From Allacma fusca (taxonomy: Eukaryota > Arthropoda > Collembola > Symphypleona > Sminthuridae), in the NCBI GenBank assembly GCA_947179485.1, contig OX359245.1, forward strand, positions 36,505,067-36,569,066: DNA of 64,000 nt, given 5' to 3'. This document shows positions 24,011 through 36,867 of the stretch, piece after piece. A program made the position numbers and the translations under genes. Below the pieces are notes generated by a model, which was not told the origin of the DNA, did no database searches, and was given only the letters and a program-made list of their open reading frames with translations. How positions within the stretch are numbered: the stretch's first letter is position 1; every line of letters begins with the position of its first letter.

Positions 24011-25816
24011 CAGGCACTCCGGAATAAGGGGGGACAGGAGGGACAATGTCCTCCCAAAAAACATCAGGGAGGGACACGCTATACTACTGTCCCCCCCACT
24101 TTTCAAAAATCAAATAAGCCTTTTCCTGACTTTTGCTTTCAAGAATGCAATAAAGCTTAAATTTTTTTTAAATCCTGCCTAAATTGTTATTAGTTGTATT
24201 TAAAAAACATGAAAGAATTTATTTCTTCTAAACAAAAGTGTTTACACCGTGTTGCCAAATATCCTTTTCATCCCGTAATATTCTTACTTTTGGAGATCGG
24301 TACATTTAAGTAACTGCTAGAATTAAGTAGTGACAGTTGAGATTCATGACACTAGTTCGAAATAGATTTTTTAAAGCGACCTATTTTATCCTTGATAATG
24401 ATTTTGAACTTAAGGGATTTTATCTTAGTATTGCAATACTTTCATTGTTGAATTTGTGGGATAGAGTGATAATATAAATAGTAACTTAGGAATTCAACGA
24501 AACGCCGCTCATCAAGGAATTAGAGGATATTTTTATGCTTCTTTCTTTTCTATTGGTGACCTTTTTGAATTTGGAATATTGTTTCCCACTACCTGTGACG
24601 AACAATATGATCTCCTCTTATCAGATAGATATATCCATACCAAAACTTTGATCTGGATCAAAAGTAGGCAATTTGAAACTTTTGCTTTGAACTTTGTTCC
24701 AATTCATGCCACGTCAATAAATCGGTTCCAAAATGTCGAAACAGGCAGTTAATACCATTCCTGTAGCAGGAAAATTCGGTCGTAGCGAATTATAAACTCG
24801 ATAGATTTGCGCACGCTGATACTATTGAAAAGAATGCAACAGAGATTGAAACTTCCATCAAAGGAGTTTATTTCAGGGTATTAAAAATTAAAATTATTAA
24901 AATTAAAATTAAATCTTTATTGTCTTTCAGCCTTATGACTATAACAATTTTTTTAGTATCTGCATTTCATGCTAATTGGTTGGGACGCAGCCCCTTAACC
25001 TAATTTTGCTTAATCTATGGAGAACAGAGAGCAAGGTAAAATAGAAGAAGGTAATATCCCAGGACGAGGGTGCCCTGTCTAGCTATGACAGAGGCACACC
25101 TATCCCGAAGCATCAGTAAATCAACTCACATTGAAGTGAGCGTTGGGTGCATGCTAACTAGCAGTACATTCCACAGAACCCAACACCTATCCCTATCTCT
25201 CTCTCACTGCCGCGACACAGGGGCACTGGGCTTTGAAGCCATTCCTCAACGATGGTAGTTGAGTACATTCAGTGCTGGACTACTCCTGTGTCCTATTTCA
25301 GGATATTAATATTCCCATTAAATATAATTACACTGTTTGAAGAAACATTTACTTCAAAGAATTCACCGCCTCAAAATTTGGTCCTTTTGGTTTGGTCTAG
25401 TGGAAGGAACAGGCCATGTAATTCTAAACCAGTAAATCTATCGGATAATATTCGTTGGACCAAGATTGTGGAACAGATCTTGCTTGGACCTGACCAGAAT
25501 AAAAATCAAAGAACAGATTGAACCATTCCCGTAGCAATGCATGAATCTATGATACCTCTATTTGAAATCCATAACATTTTGCTAGTGTTTATACGAAAAT
25601 GTTTCTAATATATGAGATATATGAGGTCTTGTGTGAAAGCTCGTCCTTTAATTTGTTTAAAAATTAGAACATCTATAATTTGCACGGAATTATATGATAA
25701 CGAAAAATTATGTGTAACCTTATACATATATAAATTTGCATATGGTCACTAGCAAAAAACTAAAACTAATTAAAAACTGTTGTCCCCCCACTTTGTCGGA
25801 CGTTCCGGAGTGCCTG
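24011..25816. mobile_element. Non-autonomous hAT element, 1806 bp
   Basis: The inverted ends CAGGCACTCCGGAA are perfect over 14 bases. Flanks CTATCTAG (24003-24010) and CTATATAG (25817-25824) match at 7 of 8. Near both ends there is a run of C or G (GGGGGGACAGGAGGG at the left, TGTCCCCCCAC at the right). No intact transposase is visible. A related right-end copy lies at 43556-44071, sharing the region around 25380-25530 and the terminal CGTGCCTG. Confidence 0.85.
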
Positions 25817-25824
25817 CTATATAG

Positions 25825-26254
25825 AGTTAAAATCATCGTTAAGACTTCAGCTGGTAAGATGTCAGAGGTTCTGTAATGCAAAGTTTCTACAATTGATTTG
25901 TGGAATGCTTACTTTGTGTATAGGCATTTTCGAGATAATTCTGTTATAATGAATATAGTGACGATTTTTAAATTGCTTGACGCAACATGCACTTTGACAT
26001 TTGGAAGAAATTGTAGTCTATCAAATTACCAAGAAAACACGTGTTAATTTATTCCTATATACAAGAATATGATTAAATAACAATTTACAGCTTAAAGACA
26101 CTTCAAGCAAAACACTGATCGACATATGTTCAATGTATTAATGTAATGTCATGCTATATTACTACGAGTTTTTAACAGTTAACTACCACAAGTCTAGGAT
26201 ATGGAAAATGTTTCATTCAGAACTTTGAAGCCTTAAATGATTATTCATTCACAC
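25825..26254. other. 3' flank and probable 3' UTR of the FAS gene
   Basis: Short AT-rich stretch between the hAT element and the stop codon of the minus-strand fatty acid synthase. Several TTTATT stretches (AATAAA on the minus strand, for example near 26048) could serve as the polyadenylation signal. No other gene is seen. Confidence 0.4.
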
Positions 26255-29200
26255 TTAATTCAATATTTTGTTCAAAATTTTTGGTAGACCCGTTTCAAGA
26301 GGATTTTCGAAAAAGCAGTTGTGGCTTCCATCTACCTCAATTATATCCACGGCTTCCTCACAAATCTCAGATAGACCATAGTCCCATGCGATATCTTCAC
26401 TGATGCTGGATTTTGTACACTTGACAAGGACAGCTTTGGACTTAACTTTACTGCTAGGTTCATATATAATCGCGGATTCTATTCTCCTCAAATAGCCTGA
26501 GATTACAACATAAATATCATCGATACTTACATGCGGAGATGATTCATGGACCACTGTAACAGCGTAGTTCAGTTTCTCCTTTTGGGATGGACATTTTGAC
26601 ATGCTTGTGTAAACATTAAATGGAATTGGCATATATTGCGAAATAATTTTCAGTATAATCGTATTTTGCTTTTCGTTCGACAAATCGTCTTGCGTGTAAA
26701 TTTGCGTAAGTGTTTGGTTCAATCGGGGACTTCCGTCAAGAAGCAACAATAATGACACTTTTTCATTTTGTTTTTCCAATTGCAGAGCCAGTTCGAAAGC
26801 AACACTCGCTCCAAAGGTATACCCTGCAATTTTATACGGTCCCGTAGGTTGAACGTTTTTGATTTCGTTTAAATAATATTCTGCCAGTTTTTCAATAGAT
26901 TCGATAGGTGCCTCCATGACGCACTCAATTCCGTAAATATTTGCATCCAGATTTCTTACCAACTCTTCTAACATCTGCATAGTGCCGTCAATCGGATGCA
27001 CTATGAAAACATTATCCTTGCAAGTTCCTAATGAATTCATTCGAACAACAGCCTTGGTTTGGCCTTTATTTAAATAAATGGATTTATTTAAATCCAGAAA
27101 CTTTAGGGGTTCATGCATAGAACCTGCACTGTTTCCTTTACCATCAATTTTCTTGAGTTTCTCAAATGTCAATAATGAACATTCTTTCGGTGAAAACTGC
27201 AAATTTGCTCGGGCTTGCAATACCTGGACCAACTCTGCAGTCATTAGTGAATCCATTCCTAATTCAACCAACGGCATCTTTTCATTTACCTTTTTCACGT
27301 CCTTGATCCCCAATACGTTCGCAACAATACTTTCCAAACTATCACTAGAATTTACAGTGCTAGCTTGTTTTTTATAAAATGGTATAAACGACGACACTGT
27401 GGTTCTATCCTGTTGGAGGTATAAATCCAGCGTTTCCAAGCAAGATTTCAAACTTTGTGGAGCTAATCCCAATAATACACGTTTGTCTTGCATTGTTCGG
27501 TGAAAAACTCCTACGTCTCCAACAGCACCCCATTGGACTGCTAATGCTGGAAGACCGTCCAATTTTCTTTGTTCACAAATGCGCTCCATTACGGAATTTG
27601 CAAAGCCGTAGTTAGTTTGGCCAGGATTACCTCTAGCAGCAACTATACTTGAAAATACTACAAAATAATCCAAGTCCGGCGTAAGTTGCCGCGTTAGAGC
27701 GTCGAGATGTCCAGTCGCATGAGCTTTGCATTTACCAACGATTTCAAAGTCCTCTTGTGTTTGGTTATTAAAAATTGCATCCATTAAGACAACTGCACTG
27801 TTGAAGATACCACCAACTGGAGCTAAACGTTTGGCATTCTCTAGAAGTCTTTTGGCGCCTTCAAACGTTGAAACGTCTGAATTGTCTAATAGAATTTCAA
27901 ACCCGCGGCCTATCCACATGTCCATATGATACTCATGATAACTTGACAGCTTCCCTGATCTAGATGAAAGTACTATCTTAGTTGCTCCGCGTTGAACCAA
28001 CCAATTGGCAAGCTCGAATCCCATTCCTCCCAGCCCCCCAATGATAATGTAAGATTTGTACGCAAACAAATGCGTTCTCGGAATTGCTTCTACAACAGGG
28101 AGTGAAGTTTGTTCACCTTTCACTTGAATGAGAACCTTTCCAATATGTTTTCCTTGAGCCATAAAACGAAATGCTGTTTCCAACTCATCGTGTTTGAAAA
28201 CGTGGTATGTTAAGGGCCTTATAGCATCTGATTTCATTGCATGTTGCAGCCATTCAGTCATTTTGCTAATTGATGTGGTTTTGCGTTTCTCAGCTGCATC
28301 CGCAAATATAGGAAGAAATTTAATCCCTTTGGCAAAAATGTACATTCCCAATGTGGTGTCATTTAAAATGTCAAATTTTCCTATTTCTAGAAATCTTCCA
28401 TTAACAGCTAAACATCTGATCGTGGCATAGAGCTTATCGTCAGCTAAACAGTTTAACACTAAGTCCACTCCTCGACCTCTTGTATATTCATTAATGTGGC
28501 TCTCAAAATCTCTTGCATTTCTTGAATTTGTTATACAGTCGTCCGTTAGTGATGGAAAGCGCTCTTTTAAAAATTCCCGCTTCTCGTTGGTACTTACGGT
28601 TGTAAAAATCTTACAGTTCATTCCTAATGCTATTTGAATAGCGGCTTGACCTACACCCCCGGATCCTGCATGAATTAAAATGGATTCCCCGGGCTGCATG
28701 CGTCCCTGTATAACTAAAGCAAGATAAACAGTGGAGTAGACACAAGGAACCGTGGCCGCCTCTTCAAGGGTCCAATTATCAGGAACGTTAAGCAAAATCA
28801 TTTTTTCTGGGTCTACATGGGTTGCAAGACAATCAGAATTACCCGTTCCGCAAACCCTGTTGCCTTGGTAAGTTCCAGAGAATTCAAGTCCTAAAATACA
28901 CTCACCTTCTACTTCATTTTCTGTAAGGACGTCTTGAGAAAGTTTACCGCTGGCAAGCATAATATCTTTGAAATTCAAAGCCGAGTAAGAAACTTTTATC
29001 AATTCTTTTGTTTCATTTTTCAAAGGGCTTTCAATCCAGGTTAGGCTGGACAAATCTCCGAGCGTCAGAGCGTTGGCGTACGCAATTGAGGATGGCTTTT
29101 TTTTCTTGAACTCTGCCATAGGAATGGACATGTTACAAAGAGTCCCCCAGGTTTTATCTTTGTAAATATTAATCAGCATGTCCTTTTTTAGTTGGTCATC

Positions 29201-32200
29201 CAAACGTTTTGACGGTACTTTGAAATTAAACTCCAAACTGTCTACCGCATGAAAACTTCTCACTTTCCCAGATGTAATTTCGCGAGTCAGGCATTTAATA
29301 AACCCATTTATTCCAGATGTGGGGCATGTGGATACAAACAGTACTCGGTCTAGTTTTTCAGTGATGGTAAGAACAGTCTTGGCCAGTTCAACCCAAGAGT
29401 ATCCCGCAGTGTCAATATTGATAACTTGAGCGTTAACAGGTGCTGGCTTTATTTTCTTGAGCAGGTAAAATGTAGAACCCCAAAACCGTTTTTCAGATAC
29501 AATTATAACATCTGGTACGTGATCCAAATCTAGATTGGTAGCTCTAATCAAAATAAATCCGCCTTGACTGATTAAGTTGACAGCTTCAACCAAATTCGCA
29601 ACATCGTCAAGAAATACAACGTTGCTAAGGTCACCGGATTTTACGTCTTGTATAGATGTTACCTTTGATAAAGCATCGGACAGTTTTTCCCTATCAATTT
29701 CCATATCTGATTCATTAACTAGGCGATTTTCAACAACCGGGAATTTTAATATTGTTTCATTTATGAGAATATGACCAATCATATTTGCAGGATCTTTCAG
29801 AATTTCTGTAAAAACAAATTTTCCACCATAACAGTTGTCTACGGCTATTTGCAAGGATGCCTCTAAGGCAGCTATTTCTTGCAGTGATTGCGTAAATTCG
29901 TTAATATATGGCAAAAACCTTTGTTCAACAACTGTTGGTGGAAGATGACGGGACTTTTGATTCAGCTTTGCAATTTTTAATCCTCGAAATTCTAAACCAG
30001 GACACGTTACACTGCTGTGATTCTTCCATGATTTGACTAGTATTATTGAATCATTACCTTCCAGTGTATTCGTGACTTGAATGGGATCAATCGTTAGCTT
30101 CTGTATTCTAAGCGGTACATATAAATCGCGTTTCTCATTTTGAAGTATAAATGTTTGCATTATGGTGTCAAGGAAGCTGATCCATTCCCCCTGCCATTTA
30201 ACTTTAGACCAGTCTCCATCCGGGTGTGCTTTCACAACACCTTGGAACAACCCACTGTAGCCATACCCACGGAGCTGCAGTTCTTTGTAGAAATCTGCGT
30301 TATTTAAGTATTGTCGAGTTATACCAATGTTTTCACATCTATCGTAATTTAACATTTCTAGTTTGCACGACTCTTTAGGATTTCGAACATTTCCAGAGCA
30401 AACAAGGTTATCCGCTTCCGATACTTCAAATTTTCCGGAGGCATTAAAAATATTTATTACTAAGTTCGTCGAGTTACGTTTTGACAAAAACGTGGCTCGT
30501 TCAAATCGAATATTTTCTGAGACCACCGGAATATTTTCAAAATTGTCACCACTTTGACGTGCAAAACAATTCCAAGCCATCCTTATATAACCGGTCGCGG
30601 GAAACAGATTTTTTCCATCAAGTGAATGTCCGGTCAAAAAGGAGTACTTTTCCGTCTGAAGATTAAACGTGAATTTGGTCCCCCTATGATTGAATACCTC
30701 CTGTAATGACAACAGATGTATTTAAATAGTTTGTGTTCCAAGCAAAACGTTAAATTCATGTTTTATAAGCAAAACTGCTTTTAACTAACTAACTGGCTTC
30801 GTACAAGCAAATTGTAAAAACAATATGTAAATTAACAAAAGAACATATGCAGATGTTGTGTTAGTAATACTACCTGTGATTCATGAGGAACATTGTAGGT
30901 CTCTGAATGGTCCCAACGAATCATAGAACTAATACTTGGAGTAGTGGCAGATACCGGAAATTGAATAGTCTCATAAAGCATTGCAACATCTACATTCATT
31001 CCGGCTACATAACATTTACCAACTGAATTTAAAAAATATATACAATTGTCTGGGGATTTAACGTGGATCAATCCAAGAACTACTGCATCCTTTGAAAGTG
31101 ATTTTTTAAGTATAGATTGCATAAAGCAATGCGGTCCGATCTCCAAAGCAACAATATTATTAGGCACGTGCTTTAACGTAGGATAAAAATATACAGGGTT
31201 GACCATGTTGTTAATATGGTAATCTGCGGAACAATATTTGGTCAACTCGGAATTCCACTGGGTGTATGGAACAGAGGAGCTTAACCATTTATTCGATCGT
31301 AGTTTAGGCTGAGTAATAATCTCCTCCAAAAGAGTTTTCATCAGCTTCCCTGACTCTGCCACTAACGGAGAATGAAACCCGAAACATGCGGATCGAACTA
31401 GTTTTACAAAGATTCCTTCGTCAGCTAGTTGCTTTGTAAAGGCTTGAATGTTATCTGGTGATCCCGCAATGGTGACGTTCTCCTCGCCGTTGTGAATAGC
31501 AGGCCAGATTCCTTGTGGACATTGTTGTTTAGCAACTTCCCAAGTCAAACCAACTGACGCTACTGTTCCTGGCGGCAAGTTGGACTCCAGCATGGCGTGC
31601 ACTCTTGCGAATGAAATTAAAGCTGTTTGTTCTTGAGTAATGCAGCCGTCAGCATAGCCAGCAGCGACCTCTCCAGTTGAATGACCAACAATGCCATCAG
31701 GTTTAATGCCAATCGATCGGAGTAAATCAATGAGTGCCACTTGGACTGCGGTTATGCAAACCACCGAATTCTTGAAATCCTCGAACAGTTTCGAGTCTCC
31801 ACAGTTCAGAAGGCTTAACAAATTAAAATGTTTATTTAACAATACTTTTGCTACTGTTTCGATAGAGGTTTTGAAAACGTCAAATTTTATTAAATCTCGA
31901 CTCATGCCTTCCCATTGACTTCCTAGGCCCGTCACTATATACCACAACTCTCTTGAATAACCTCGTTTGTCAATACTTATCTCCATTTTGTCTTTACCAA
32001 CCACTACGAAACCTCGGAAACCATGTTTTGAAATGTCAGATCTGTATATCTCATGTGTTAGACGGACAAAACTGTGATTTTGCCGGCGTGACAACGTTTT
32101 CTCCAAAAATATTTTCACCGCTTCCTGCGTCCTTCCGGAGCAGATTATTATAACTGGTACGGTTGGAGACCAGTATGGTTCGGGTTGCTGTTTAGAGTCA

Positions 32201-35200
32201 AGTTTGACTAACACGTGCACGTTAGAACCACCAAATCCCATTGAATTGATTCCAACGTAATTAACAATAAATGATTGATTTTTGTCAACTACTTTTAAGC
32301 GTCCATCGTGCAAACCTGGGATATCCGGACTGGGGTTATTGTAGTGTAAGTTGGCTGGTATAACGCCCGTTGCATTTGATAGTATTATTTTAGCGATGGC
32401 ACACAAACCTTATTAAAAATAATTATTTGTTATAATTCTACAGTAGAAAAGCATAGAGAAGGAAAATATACGTAAATACATATATTACTATACAGCAAAA
32501 TACAAATTTACAAACCAGATGTGCCTTCCGGGTGGCCCATATTACTTTTAATGGAGCCAATAAGCAAAGGTGTTTCTCGGCCATCGCAAAATACATTGGT
32601 TACCGCCTTCATTTCTTGGGGATCACCTACTTTGGTACCAGTACCGTGTGCTTCAATGTAACCCACATCAAGTGGATTCACTCCTGCCTCTTTATAGACT
32701 TGTCTTATGGCCCTTTCTTGGTAAATTTCCGAAGGGAATGTAATTCCCTCTTCTTTATATCCATCACAGTTAGTGACTGCGTGCACCACGGTACAGTACG
32801 ACCGTTTGGCCACTTGCTTCTTGCAGATGTATATTGCAACAGCTGCTTCTGCTCGTACGTATCCATCTGCAGATGCATCAAAACATTTGCTTTTTCCATC
32901 CGGAGAAGTCATTTTGAGTTTATGAAAGCAATGCGATGAAATTGCATCGTGATGTGTAGTTGCGGATGCTACTATAGCAGAGTTACAAAGTCCAGTTCGG
33001 ATCGACAGAAGCGCTTGCTGAAGAGCAAAAAAACTGGAAGAACAAGCAGTGTCAACTACGGAGCTGGGACCATTTAAATTGAAGAAATACGATATACGAT
33101 TTGATATCATCGACGTGGCATTCCCAAATATAGTGTAAGGATTAATATTTTCGCCAGTAGCGCTTCGCGTAGCTATGCCAAAAGCGGCGCTATCGCAAGC
33201 TCCAACAAACACACCTGTGTTACTCCCTTTAATTTCAGATGGGTTCAATCCAGCATCTAGTACAGCCTCGTAAGTTACTTCAAGAAGCATTCCTACAATC
33301 GTGAACAAAGTGACGAAAATATACTCCCAGTATATGATATCAAAATAATGGAACAGACTACTTCTGTTTGTAACAGCTTCTACTATATTCTACTGAGTCT
33401 ACTAAACTGTATTTTTACTAATATTCAATTCACAGTTTTGGTCAAAAACTGCTTGTAATCGTCAAAGTTTGCCCCGAACTTCACATATGTATGTAATCTA
33501 ATTTGAAGGAAAAGAGTTCTGTCTAAACCAAGGACCTTCCTGTCCCATTTACAATCATTAGTTTTAATAGAATTGGAAAGATTGTCTTACTTGTTCTTGG
33601 ATCCAATGTGTCTGCTTGTTTACCGTGAAGCGTAAAAAATTCGGCGTCGAACTTTCCCAGGTCCTTTATCAGAGCCATACGACTCGGCACGTCATAATCC
33701 CTCATATTGTAGCGGTCTTGTGCATCTGTAATCAGATTAAACGTCAAACACAATTGTTATTTTATTGTAATTTGTAACAATAGTTCAATAAATTTAGGAC
33801 TGTAAATAGCCATTGACGGGAAACTTTACTCGACACCATTAGTTAATAAAGGCTTAAACGGTAAAAATCATCGGTTATCAGCACTACGTGATGTCGGAGC
33901 TAAACACTACAATGTGTTGGATCAGCAGTAGATAGTAATTGTATTACTCTAAAACGTTTATGTACATGCATATACACGTTAAACGTTTTATGCACGGTGA
34001 AACATTTGTCAACTTACCTACGGACTTGTTTTTATTTGAACTGCTCTTATATTACAAGTTTGCTGGTCATTAAATTAACTTAACGTACTGTAACATTTGG
34101 TATGCGTATACTATTGCAGATACGTATTGAGTGGTGAATGCATGCGTTCATGCGACATCTACCAGTTCTTGAAAATGACAATTGAAGATGACGAATGAAA
34201 AATGTAGATGGCAAACACTAAACAAAGCGTTATCTGTGCTTAACACTTCCCGTGTGTTTATATGTGACCTGATGTAATTTTTTGAGATCAAATAAATTAC
34301 ACGGACTCCTTAAAAAACGTGTTTTTAGAAGTTCACATATATTTCAGCGTGTACGTTCACGCGCACATAATTCACTGTGTTCAATACAAAATAGGGGGTT
34401 CTTTTTAGTGGCGAAGCAAAGCTGAAAGTTGGGGAATCTGCTTGCCATTCGCCGCGATTACTGCCACACCAATGACACGGGGCTATTCAAATTATCTATA
34501 GGAGTAACTTAGGCCGCTGGTAAGAAGCTTATTGTTTTGAAGGAGATCATCTATTTGATCTGACAAAATTTAATTAATAATTTCGAATTGAAAACACGTT
34601 CAAAATATATGTGTAAATACCGGGATGTTAAGCTTCCGACATCTTTGTTACATTTATTGGTTACATTAAAGTTTCGTTCATATCGACTGGTGGATATCGC
34701 ATGAGCTTGCACATGCGTAAGTCGAAAATAAGTATTATCGCTTTTCAAAATTTGTTCAAGTTTTCGGATTTCGGATTTACGCGGTAATTTTAATTAGTCG
34801 TTAGAACATTATATCACAAACAGTGCAAAAGGAAATATATGTACACCTGTATATGAGGTCATCCACGAGCTGCGCAATTCACAACCGTGCGCATAAACGT
34901 TTAATTTACTATTAGTCAACGCCCCGTCACATAATTTTTTAACACAAGAGCTAGATTTAAACCTGTAAGTAGTGAAGAGGCCAAGTCTAATTTTGGTGAC
35001 CTTAGAAATTCCACTGTTTATTGATATGGGAAAATAAAATGCTAGTGGGGCGTTTGAAAATTTAATGTACACAAAACTAAAGTCACTAAAAGCCGTATCT
35101 ACGGATGTAAGGCAACATTGAAGGTATTACTTTTAAAGTTCTACTTAGGTTTTGAACTAGTATTGCAAAATTATCCCCATAAAAATTTGTGTTTTCATGA

Positions 35201-35644
35201 GAATTTAACAATGCTTATAGAGGAGGCATGATGGGATCTTGTCACCCAGGTGTATAGAAACACCACACTTGATACAGGTTATCAAAGAATGATATCGCTG
35301 AATAATAGTTGTATTTACAAACGGTTAGGGCATCGAATGAGATGGTACTTTCGAAAGTAGATTTTGTAATGACACGATAGCAATTTCATAATTAGTTTTT
35401 TACTAACCGGAATCAAAATAACTCATATTACCCTGTACTTACCTCAAAGATTCTCAAAGATATCAATAGCTTAAACTCATGATTTACAATTACTTGAAAC
35501 GAAATAAAATTTCTTATTACCCCCAACCATGTCAACTCCATCGATCAAATTTTGCCAGAATTCTTCCAAATTAGAAGATTTTGGAAATCTGCCAGAAAGC
35601 CCACTAATGACAAGTTCCGAATTGAAATCACAATTGAGCTGCAT
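26255..35644 (-). CDS. FASN: Animal-type fatty acid synthase (FAS-like), five exons, 2338 aa
   Basis: Exons: 35644-35521, 33725-33591, 33292-32516, 32408-30874 and 30700-26255; all phases agree. It makes fatty acids from malonyl units in the cytosol. Order: ketosynthase (C170 in [20 protein letters not shown]), acyltransferase (S589 in GHSTGE), dehydratase (H882 in [15 protein letters not shown]), a short structural region without a methyltransferase, enoylreductase (GSGGVGQ), ketoreductase (GGLGGMG; NYGFANS), carrier protein (S2008 in GMDSL) and thioesterase. In the thioesterase the GxSxG nucleophile is Thr (GYTFG, T2152), while Asp (LLLDGS) and His (H2317) remain. It is slightly shorter than vertebrate FAS (about 2500). 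ATG at 35644 was chosen because [15 protein letters not shown] leads straight into the ketosynthase; an extra upstream exon is possible. The last exon is 4.4 kb. A FAS-like polyketide synthase is the alternative. Confidence 0.93.
33726..35520. other. FAS intron 1 (minus strand), no features seen
   Basis: About 1.8 kb of AT-rich intron between the first two coding exons of the fatty acid synthase. Open frames inside are short and match nothing I know. It ends in a standard GATTACAG acceptor next to 33725. Confidence 0.6.
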
Positions 35645-36159
35645 GATGCTTCCTTCAGAAAGAAATTCGTCAAAAGCTGCAATGATGTTTCTTAGCACTT
35701 GTAAATGTTTTATTGCTTATAGTCTCACAACAGAAAGTATCAGTACAGACTTGCTTGGTCCTCAAGAAGTATTTGATAACCACAGAAATGTCTCCACACA
35801 CTGGCAATTTATAGCAGCTCCCCTTGTTATTTATCCGTGTTCTCCCCGTTAGGTTGAACAATTTCACAACCTAGAAAATTCACAAGTAGAACTCATGCCT
35901 GCAGGGACATGCAGATTAATTTAATTGATTTCGTAACTTTGTAGGTGTACCCAGTAAATTATCCTTTCTGAATTATTACGAAAAAAGAATGCACGTGTAA
36001 TTTAAACCCATTAATTTAATTTTCCATATCCGTCTATTTTAGTTGAGAAAAATTCAGAGCCGACAAAAAAACTCGAAAACAGTGTGATTTCAATTGAGTA
36101 GGAAGTAGGAACAATTACAATAATAATAAAAATACTGCAAAGTCCAAACTTAATTTTAA
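35645..36159. other. 5' flank of the FAS gene
   Basis: Upstream region of the minus-strand fatty acid synthase. The frame of exon 1 stays open to about 35698 and meets an AAG acceptor-like site, so a further upstream exon is possible. No clear core promoter motif is visible. Confidence 0.4.
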
Positions 36160-36161
36160 TA

Positions 36162-36765
36162 TGGGATTCAGGCTGAATCATTCAACTTACGATTATGTAT
36201 TTCAAAAAACTGCACACAAATTTACAAATTCACAAAGGGTTGAAGTGTATTAAATAGAAATAGAAGCCACAAGAACCACTGACATGAATCTAACTCATCT
36301 TACAAGAAATTTATTGATACTCGGAAGTTTGTGTACATCGCATAAACACATTGTTGGACCATCAAGTCAGTACTACTGACATGTGGAAATAACAATTAAA
36401 ATTTTTAATTATACAGTTCAAATTAGATGGCTAGATTGTGAGAATTCTATCCCCCCAATTTATGTGCATATGCGTTAGCAGGTGTTCATACGTGATCTAT
36501 TTCAATTTTGTGAGGTCAAATGAATGCAACCATCACTTCTAAAATTAACTGGCTTCTGACTGGTTAGGTAATGTGTCAGTATGCAAACTAAGTTTGACTT
36601 GTCTAGTGACTTTGTTCCTGCGTTATGATGATGGCGAGGAAGCAGACAAACAGGCAAGCAAACTTTGCTACAGTCATAAGAGATAACTTCGTTTCCCTTC
36701 GCCCCAAAATACTATGTACGTATGCAATGCATGACAATCTGTTGAATGATTCAGCCTGAATCCCA
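36162..36765. mobile_element. MITE with 28-bp perfect inverted ends, 604 bp
   Basis: The ends GGGATTCAGGCTGAATCATTC (plus flanking bases) and their exact complement enclose 604 bp, flanked by TA on both sides (36160-36161 and 36766-36767). This fits a Tc1/mariner-type MITE, though the flanking ATAT makes the exact end ambiguous by one or two bases. No coding content. It lies about 0.5 kb upstream of the fatty acid synthase start, so it sits in or near that gene's promoter region. Confidence 0.75.
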
Positions 36766-36867
36766 TATTCAAATCTTTACGTTTGCTTACTTTTCACTTT
36801 TCAAGTTTCCAAACGAACGCAATACACGTGTTTTATTTATATAGAGTAAATTTACCATCGTGGTAAT

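Noticed and set aside
30701..30712. Met start of the 1485-codon frame as a separate gene start
   Set aside because: The bases before GAGGTATTC form a CATTACAG acceptor; the frame continues from the acyltransferase exon in phase, as expected for one FAS.
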